64,000 nucleotides of DNA from Ornithinimicrobium ciconiae (GTDB lineage: Bacteria > Actinomycetota > Actinomycetes > Actinomycetales > Dermatophilaceae), in assembly GCF_007197575.1 (NCBI RefSeq), contig NZ_CP041616.1, positions 558,001 to 622,000 of the forward strand, read 5' to 3'. The translations under genes were made by a program, and so were the position numbers. Positions 60,010 through 64,000 of the stretch are shown here, piece after piece. How positions within the stretch are numbered: the first letter of the stretch is position 1; each line of letters begins with the position of its first letter. The notes under the pieces are model-generated. The model made no database searches, was not told where the DNA came from, and saw nothing but the letters and a program-made list of their open reading frames with translations.

Positions 60010-61236
60010 CTAGGGAACATCGCTGCGATAGACCTCGACCTCGACCGGACGGAGCAGCCCGTCCGCGGTGCGCCATCCCGACCGGACCACGCGCGCCACA
60101 CTCAGGTCAAGGTCTGGGCTCGGCGCGGGCACCACGCCCACCCCGTGGTGCCATGCTGTGTCGAATGGCTGCCCTTCGGTGGCCGTGACGACTTCCACCC
60201 CCGCCCGCCGCAGGCTCCGTTCCACCTGAGCTAAGAGCACCGGGCTGTCCGTGAGGTCTGCCACGGCAATCAGGCCTTGCACCGCAGCCGCTGCCGACTC
60301 GGAGGCGGTCTGATCCTGAAGGGGCACTCCGGCTGAAGGTTGTGCGGAGACCGCCTCGCCGCTCGGAGTCGTGTAGCCATCCGGCCGCGCCACGTCGGGC
60401 GCAGCGTGTTCCCTGCCCTGCGTGGGAGGTCGCCGGCGGGCGAGCGCAACGGCTGTCGCGGCCGCCCCGAGCGCCAGACCGGCGAAGAACACCAGAGTGA
60501 GGAGCCACGACCCCGGCCCATCCTCACCCGCTGGCAGGTCAGGCTGCTCAGAGATGTCCGGAGCGATCAGAGTGGCGGTAGGGCCGTCGATCGCGGTTGA
60601 GGTCGACGTCTCGGGTGGCAGAGACGACGTGGGCCGAGGGCTGGTAGTGGTTGGACTTGCCGTCGCGCTGGATGGGGCAGGGGGCGTGGTGACGACAGGC
60701 GTAGGCGTTGGTCCTGCCTGACCTGTCATCTCGGCGTCTGCCAGCGTCCCGAGGTCAAGGTCTTCCCGTGCGGGCGCCGCTGATATCCAGCCCGATCTGG
60801 ACAGCACAAACACTCCTTGGGCTCCGCCCACAGTGCGGAAGTGAGGCCCGTCTGACACCAGGAAGAGCACGTAGTCCGTCCCTTCTGTGAGCAGGTGCTG
60901 TCCTTCCATGTGCACAGCCCCGTCGGCCGACCCGACGTCCTGCACGACCACTAGCGTCCCGTGCGGCCGCCCGGCCAGGGTGTGGGTGACATTCACCTCA
61001 TGGGCCTCCTGCAGCATGGGGCCTTCTGTCTGCGGGACCGTCGCGGTGACAGTGCCCCTCACGACGAGATCCGCGTCCCGGGCGAGTTCGTTGGCGTCGG
61101 CATAGTGCGGTTGGTTGACATCCACGTAGAGCCGCTCCTCGCTCGCCGATGCAGTCGGGACCATGAGGCTGACGAAAGTGACGATCACGAGCGCCACCAC
61201 GCAGAGTGGTGGACGAGCGGCTAGTCCCAGATTCAT
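60010..61236 (-). CDS. Exported/membrane protein with GrpE-like C-terminal domain
   Basis: A 408-residue protein. A signal peptide (CVVALVIVTFVSLMVPTASA) is followed by an extracellular domain of about 130 residues (DADLVVRGTVTATVPQTEG, GTLVVVQDVGSADGAVHMEG), a Thr/Pro/Ser linker, a transmembrane helix (WLLTLVFFAGLALGAAATAV) and a cytoplasmic tail. The last ~80 residues, VADLTDSPVLLAQVERSLRR, then VVRSGWRTADGLLRPVEVEV, resemble the head of GrpE, the Hsp70 nucleotide-exchange factor. It lies directly downstream of a membrane Hsp70, which supports this. The extracellular domain has no name. Confidence 0.68.
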   Translation of the reverse strand: MNLGLAARPPLCVVALVIVTFVSLMVPTASASEERLYVDVNQPHYADANELARDADLVVRGTVTATVPQTEGPMLQEAHEVNVTHTLAGRPHGTLVVVQDVGSADGAVHMEGQHLLTEGTDYVLFLVSDGPHFRTVGGAQGVFVLSRSGWISAAPAREDLDLGTLADAEMTGQAGPTPTPVVTTPPAPSSATASPTTTSPRPTSSLPPETSTSTAIDGPTATLIAPDISEQPDLPAGEDGPGSWLLTLVFFAGLALGAAATAVALARRRPPTQGREHAAPDVARPDGYTTPSGEAVSAQPSAGVPLQDQTASESAAAAVQGLIAVADLTDSPVLLAQVERSLRRAGVEVVTATEGQPFDTAWHHGVGVVPAPSPDLDLSVARVVRSGWRTADGLLRPVEVEVYRSDVP

Positions 61237-61329
61237 CGTGACCCCTTTCGTGCTGGTTGTTGGACGATGTCCCGAGTTGAGAGTCTTCAGTGGTCGCTCA
61301 TGGGCGTCACGATTCCTGGTTGTTCTGAC

Positions 61330-63141
61330 TTATGGTGAGTAGTCCGGGTAGTCCAGCCAGTGGACGTAGAGGTCGGCTGCGCTGAGGTCGGCTGAGGCGA
61401 GGACGCTGAGCGTCATCGTCGACTCATCGGTCCAGGAAAAGGTCGCTGCGGAGGAACTCTCGTGGCCCTGCGACACGCCGTCTCCCCAGGAGGCGCGCTC
61501 CGAGAGCGGGAGTGCGCCCTGGTCGTCGAAGACCTGGATCTGGGAGTCGAATGCGGCCGCGGTGTCAGCCACTGACGCGAAGCTTGAGAGATGGAGCATC
61601 GCTGGGGAGTCGGTGAGAGGGTCACTGCATTCGAGAACCACGACTTCACCGTCATCCTGAGGCAGATCCGCCAGGTCGACCTCGACGCAGCTGGACCGCA
61701 GGGCAAGCTGGTGATCGGCGATGAGCCGCTCCATGTCTGCGGCCGTCGCGATGACTGCGTCTGAGCGTGGCGCACCTGAGGTCGGGGTATCTCCAGGAGA
61801 GTTCGGTTCCGAATCGTCGGAGCCAAGAGTCAAGAAGGCCGCCACGGTCGCTGCCACCGCGGCGACGACGCCGCCGACAGCCATGACGGTCCTGGTCGTG
61901 TTGCGCCCCGCGCCAGCATGAGCCTCGTGGTTCGGGCCCGTCGGCTGCCCTCCATCTGTCGGTTGGCTGGGGACGGTGTGCTGGGCGGGACCAGAATCCG
62001 TCGAGTGAGGAACGGGCGGAGGCAGAGGTGCAGGCGGGCGCGGGGCGCTCACGGCTGGGACGTGCAGAGCCCCGAGGGCGGTCACCTGTTTGCGGTCTCC
62101 ACGAGTGCCGATCCGACCGGGCAGCACCTCCTCGAGGCGCCGCTGCAGGAGCGGTGTCATGCTGGATCCACCGGTTAGATAAAGCCGGTGGACCTCCGGC
62201 GCGCCGGGTAGGTCACGAAGGAGGTTGAGGACCAGGCCGACGGCGCGGTCGATGTCGACCGCGACCAGTTCCTCGTACTCGTTGCGCGTGACGACACCGA
62301 CCCATTCCTGGGTGCCTGCCATCACGCCGATGGTCTCGGATTGGTTCTCGCTCAGGCTCTCCTTGGCCGCTCGAACGTCCTCTCGCAGGGTCAACCTGGC
62401 ACGGGTCTGGCGGGGGTGCTCAAGCTCGGCCAGCAGGTCCGGCGGGCCGTCCTGACACATCTGGTTCTGCGCCCAGGTCTCGAGACGGGAGTCGAAATCG
62501 TGACCACCGAGCGGGTCGATGCCGTCAGAGTCCACCACCTCGTAGCGGCCGGTGCCCGCCTCGACGACGTAGCGCAGCAGCGCGGCGTCGCTGGTGCCCC
62601 CGCCCAGGTCCAGCACGGCCAAGTAGGCGCCCGCAGGCAAGGGGTCGCCCGCGCTGTAATACCAGGCTGTGGCCAGCGGTTCGGACACCAAGCGCAGCCG
62701 GTCCGCGGGTATGTCGGCCTGCTCGGCGGCAGCACGCAGCAGGCCGATCCGATGGGCGTGCCACGCCTGGGGGTGAGTGAGCACCACCTCGGTCGGCGGC
62801 ACCTGGTCGGCATCGGCGAGGGCGTGCTCGTAGACCTTGCGCAGGATGGCTGCCACCAGTTTCACTGGTTGGATCAGATCACCATCGAGCAGGATCTGCT
62901 CCTCTATGAGGCGACGTTTCGGGGTCGGTTCGTACCCAGCGGGATGGATCGCGGCCCCCCGTGTCGCGGCCGAGCCGGTCCTGATGTCGCCGTCCGTGAC
63001 CAGGACGGCCGACGGCATCAGGTGAGAGCTGGCAGACAATCGCAGCGGGTGCACCTGGCCCATGTGTTCGACTGCTGCGGCGGTATTCGTTGTGCCAAAG
63101 TCGATCGCCAGGCGCCAGCCCGTCCTCGCCTGACCCTCCAC
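61330..63141 (-). CDS. Membrane-tethered Hsp70-family protein
   Basis: A 603-residue protein. Residues 1-360 form an Hsp70/actin-type ATPase: phosphate 1 loop LAIDFGTTNTAAAV, phosphate 2 LAVLDLGGGTSDAALL and adenosine motif LYLTGGSSMTPLLQRRLEEV. The substrate-binding domain of DnaK is missing. Instead there is a Pro/Gln/His linker, a transmembrane helix (VMAVGGVVAAVAATVAAFLT), and an extracytoplasmic domain of about 150 residues (VIATAADMERLIADHQLALR, DQGALPLSERASWGDGVSQG). GTG 63141 follows AAGGAGGAG. The architecture suggests ATP-driven signalling or folding across the membrane with the neighbouring GrpE-like protein. Confidence 0.88.
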   Translation of the reverse strand: MEGQARTGWRLAIDFGTTNTAAAVEHMGQVHPLRLSASSHLMPSAVLVTDGDIRTGSAATRGAAIHPAGYEPTPKRRLIEEQILLDGDLIQPVKLVAAILRKVYEHALADADQVPPTEVVLTHPQAWHAHRIGLLRAAAEQADIPADRLRLVSEPLATAWYYSAGDPLPAGAYLAVLDLGGGTSDAALLRYVVEAGTGRYEVVDSDGIDPLGGHDFDSRLETWAQNQMCQDGPPDLLAELEHPRQTRARLTLREDVRAAKESLSENQSETIGVMAGTQEWVGVVTRNEYEELVAVDIDRAVGLVLNLLRDLPGAPEVHRLYLTGGSSMTPLLQRRLEEVLPGRIGTRGDRKQVTALGALHVPAVSAPRPPAPLPPPVPHSTDSGPAQHTVPSQPTDGGQPTGPNHEAHAGAGRNTTRTVMAVGGVVAAVAATVAAFLTLGSDDSEPNSPGDTPTSGAPRSDAVIATAADMERLIADHQLALRSSCVEVDLADLPQDDGEVVVLECSDPLTDSPAMLHLSSFASVADTAAAFDSQIQVFDDQGALPLSERASWGDGVSQGHESSSAATFSWTDESTMTLSVLASADLSAADLYVHWLDYPDYSP

Positions 63142-63237
63142 GGACTCCTCCTTGACTCCTTGACTCCCGTCGATGACCTGAGCCTTAGAGGCTGGGTGCG
63201 GCTCCGATGTTCCCGCAGACGAGGACCCCGACGGGTC

Positions 63238-64000
63238 TCATCCGTTGTTGGGCCGGCTCATCAGGCGGCCGGCGACCAGCGCCACGGGGATCAGGATCCA
63301 TGGGTGCTGCACCGCCCAGGCGGTGGTCTGCTCAAGGAAGGTGTCATCATCGGTCCCCAGTTCGGACAGGTCCGGATTCCGGATGGAGTCCAGGATCTCC
63401 TCGGTGTCGATGGGGGTGGGCTGCACCAGGTCGCCCAGCTCCTCGGACGTGACCGGTGCGGGCTGCGGCACGCTGTCCGTGGGCTCGACCACCTCCATCG
63501 CATCGTGGGGTGCTGAGCTGGGATCAGCGGTGACGTTGCTGGCGGGTTGTTCGACGAGTATCCAGGAGTGGTCGGAGTCCGCCCAGGCGTTCTCGAAGAG
63601 CCCCAGCGGGTACTCAGCCAGGTTCCCGCCAGGGGTGCCGGGATCGGACAGCAGGACGGTGCCCCGCTCGTGGTCGATGCCGGTGACGACAAGGGCATGG
63701 TCTGCTGCGTGGTCCTCCTGGGCTTCCCCGGTCCACAGTTCACCGCTGTCGACGGCCACGATGATGCTGTAGCCGGCGTCGAGCTGAGCCTCGAGTGAGG
63801 CCAGGTCACCGAAGCCCGACACGGCGGGGACGCCGACCTCGTGGAGGATGGCCACCCCACTGTCCAGGGTCAGGCCCGGGACGCCGTCAGGGCCGACGAC
63901 GAAGGCGCCGAGCTCGTTCGCTATGTCGACGAAGGCCTGCTCGTCGGTGAAGTCCATCCCGGTGTATTCCGAGACGACCTGGGCGATGCTGGCTGGTAGA
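63238..64000 (-). CDS. C39-like peptidase-fold membrane protein (N-terminus outside window)
   Basis: At least 254 residues; the 5' end lies beyond the right edge. It has a papain-like C39_2 fold: PASIAQVVSEYTG is the helix after the expected catalytic Cys, which must sit just outside the window. IIVAVDSGELWTG, DHALVVTGIDHERGTVLLSD (His) and PGTPGGNLAEYPLGLFENAW follow. A Pro/Thr/Glu linker, a short amphipathic segment (EEILDSIRNPDLSELG) and a membrane helix (HPWILIPVALVAGRLM) close it. It is 96 bases upstream of the Hsp70 gene on the same strand. Proteolysis of a secreted partner is likely but not shown. Confidence 0.75.
   Translation of the reverse strand, partial: LPASIAQVVSEYTGMDFTDEQAFVDIANELGAFVVGPDGVPGLTLDSGVAILHEVGVPAVSGFGDLASLEAQLDAGYSIIVAVDSGELWTGEAQEDHAADHALVVTGIDHERGTVLLSDPGTPGGNLAEYPLGLFENAWADSDHSWILVEQPASNVTADPSSAPHDAMEVVEPTDSVPQPAPVTSEELGDLVQPTPIDTEEILDSIRNPDLSELGTDDDTFLEQTTAWAVQHPWILIPVALVAGRLMSRPNNG

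Overview
The window is 64 kb of a high-GC Gram-positive (actinobacterial) chromosome. This rests on base composition, frequent GTG starts with short ATGA/GTGA overlaps, an F420-dependent glucose-6-phosphate dehydrogenase, a fused isobutyryl-CoA mutase, CWB2 cell-wall repeats, GPP34 and DUF1707 proteins. The habit of writing Ala-Tyr as gcatac and Tyr-Ala as tatgcc fits the Intrasporangiaceae/Ornithinimicrobium neighbourhood, but that placement is only an impression. No rRNA, CRISPR array, transposase or phage gene was seen. There is one tRNA, Gly(CCC).

The most notable region is 3.4-20.0 kb, a RiPP (ribosomally made, post-translationally modified peptide) cluster. In order it holds: a leader-binding F protein with a degenerate YcaO-like C-terminus; three tandem precursor genes whose cores are almost entirely Cys/Ser/Thr; a perfect 14-bp hairpin; a YcaO cyclodehydratase ending in PxPxP; a SagB-type azoline dehydrogenase with a duplicated nitroreductase fold; a split LanB-type dehydratase (glutamylation and elimination proteins); a membrane M50-type protease with an N-terminal PqqD-like domain; a BAAT/acyl-CoA thioesterase-like hydrolase; a two-gene ABC exporter; and a DUF1707 protein. 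A LuxR-type regulator and a divergent 45-residue secreted peptide close it. The inferred product is a family of linear peptides carrying azol(in)es and dehydroamino acids. The set resembles goadsporin or thiopeptide machinery, but no separate pyridine-forming enzyme is seen.

Upstream (0-3.3 kb) are a truncated M20 peptidase, a membrane-anchored DsbA-like oxidoreductase and a P1-family peptidase. Downstream, 20.3-23.6 kb is a ProVWX-type osmoprotectant importer; a second, OpuC-type importer lies at 48.7-52.1 kb. Between them is mostly metabolism: PurU, a zinc alcohol dehydrogenase, an SDR, GPP34, MarR plus fused isobutyryl-CoA mutase, an LD-carboxypeptidase, FGD, and a 5-oxoprolinase island (pxpCBA, an NRAMP-like transporter, a GntR regulator with a two-box operator, and a DUF1445 protein). 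Then follow an ArsR/SRPBCC pair, two universal stress proteins, an acyl-CoA dehydrogenase, a class III aminotransferase, CutA, dCTP deaminase and a cell-wall-anchored VanY-like peptidase.

The right end (52-64 kb) is richer in poorly characterised secreted and membrane proteins: lipoproteins, a large lipase-like protein, a DcrB-like/helical-protein pair, and a minus-strand group of a C39-like membrane protein (cut by the window edge), a membrane-tethered Hsp70, a membrane protein with a GrpE-like tail, and a Ca-binding-repeat protein. That last group looks like a surface-linked chaperone module and is the second most interesting locus.
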